A stretch of DNA of 41,364 nt, taken from the NCBI GenBank assembly GCA_945875915.1, contig CAMCMT010000023.1:1-41364 (forward strand), in the 5' to 3' direction. Under the pieces are notes generated by a model that did no database searches, was not told the DNA's origin, and saw only the letters and a list, made by a program, of their open reading frames with translations. Below, in pieces: positions 41,291-41,364 of this stretch. Numbering within the stretch: the stretch's first letter is position 1; every line of letters begins with the position of its first letter. The position numbers and the translations under genes were made by a program. Source of the stretch: Synechococcus sp. UW140. GTDB lineage: Bacteria > Cyanobacteriota > Cyanobacteriia > PCC-6307 > Cyanobiaceae.

Positions 41291-41364
41291 AGAATGCTAT
41301 ATTGACCATTAGCAAGATTTCTTAAACTTTGGGGGGGTCCTCCGAAAGATTCATGCAACCACTA

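Larger units (their letters stand above)
19252..41364. mobile_element. Probable tRNA-Pro-integrated genomic island (right end outside the window)
   Basis: Integration at the 3' end of a minus-strand tRNA leaves the displaced 3' fragment on the low-coordinate side and the restored full tRNA on the high-coordinate side. The fragment at 19252-19298 therefore marks the left boundary, and the island should run right across the DISARM locus and the AT-rich cargo to an intact tRNA-Pro past 41364. Cargo content (defence genes, toxin-antitoxin, orphan regulator, gene remnants, direct repeats) agrees. No integrase is in the window; it may lie near the unseen end. Confidence 0.55.

Noticed and set aside
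41086-41358. Minus-strand ORF of 90 codons at the right edge
   Set aside because: It runs through the strong terminator hairpin at 41262-41290 and has no ribosome-binding site.
41330-41364. Possible start of an intact tRNA-Pro at the right edge (minus strand begins TAGTGG)
   Set aside because: Only six bases match the anticodon stem, and the following bases cannot form a T arm; this is likely chance.
36943-41364. CRISPR array or insertion sequence in the AT-rich cargo
   Set aside because: Only one pair of 22-bp repeats 1.1 kb apart was seen, with no regular spacing, no cas genes and no transposase.

Overview
The window looks like chromosome from a GC-rich picocyanobacterium of the Synechococcus/Cyanobium type. 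The evidence is a block of genes typical of cyanobacteria (a DUF1825 protein, type-2 TyrRS, PyrF with an Ala-rich leader, RecO, DeoC, long HPF/LrtA, LipB, an acyl-ACP/acyl-CoA synthetase and a YlqD-like protein) with strong G/C preference at third codon positions. The genus is inferred from gene content and style, not from a marker search.

Layout. (1) 1-11.2 kb is compact, GC-rich housekeeping DNA: tyrS-pyrF on the plus strand, a GT4 glycosyltransferase, an MFS transporter and recO on the minus strand, deoC and hpf on the minus strand, then lipB, the AMP-forming ligase and ylqD on the plus strand, closed by a clear intrinsic terminator. (2) 11.2-19.0 kb is looser and more AT-rich. It holds a GIDE-domain membrane protein, a broken glutamate-receptor-type channel gene, a DUF3307 membrane protein, a ParA/MinD-like ATPase, a multi-pass membrane protein and two divergent cyclic-nucleotide-binding proteins, one fused to an MscS channel. 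(3) At 19.25-19.30 kb lies the 3' part of a tRNA-Pro(GGG) gene on the minus strand, still followed by its terminator but lacking its 5' half. This is what integration into a tRNA gene leaves at the far end of an island. The geometry predicts that the island extends rightward, with the intact tRNA-Pro beyond the right edge. (4) 19.78-36.94 kb is a complete class 1 DISARM anti-phage locus: drmD (SNF2 helicase), drmMI (adenine methylase), drmA (helicase), drmB (DUF1998) and drmC (PLD). Six extra genes are woven into it: a Fic enzyme after drmD, and between drmMI and drmA a coiled-coil protein, a SAP/Rho-N-like protein, two tandem MNT nucleotidyltransferases and a HepT-type HEPN toxin. Tight spacing and ATGA overlaps suggest co-transcription. 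(5) 36.94-41.36 kb is AT-rich cargo: a hypothetical gene and a small exported protein between 22-bp direct repeats, an HTH plus ribbon-helix-helix regulator, small hydrophilic and membrane ORFs, and about 0.8 kb with no convincing gene.

How the parts may work together. DrmMI would mark host DNA. DrmA-DrmB, with DrmD and DrmC, would restrict unmarked phage DNA. The embedded HepT/MNT module and the Fic enzyme are both nucleotidyl-transfer or abortive-infection style modules and could serve as a back-up or guard. The two unrecognised proteins between drmMI and the toxin module are the best candidates for undescribed DISARM components. No integrase, CRISPR array, rRNA or complete tRNA was found in the window.
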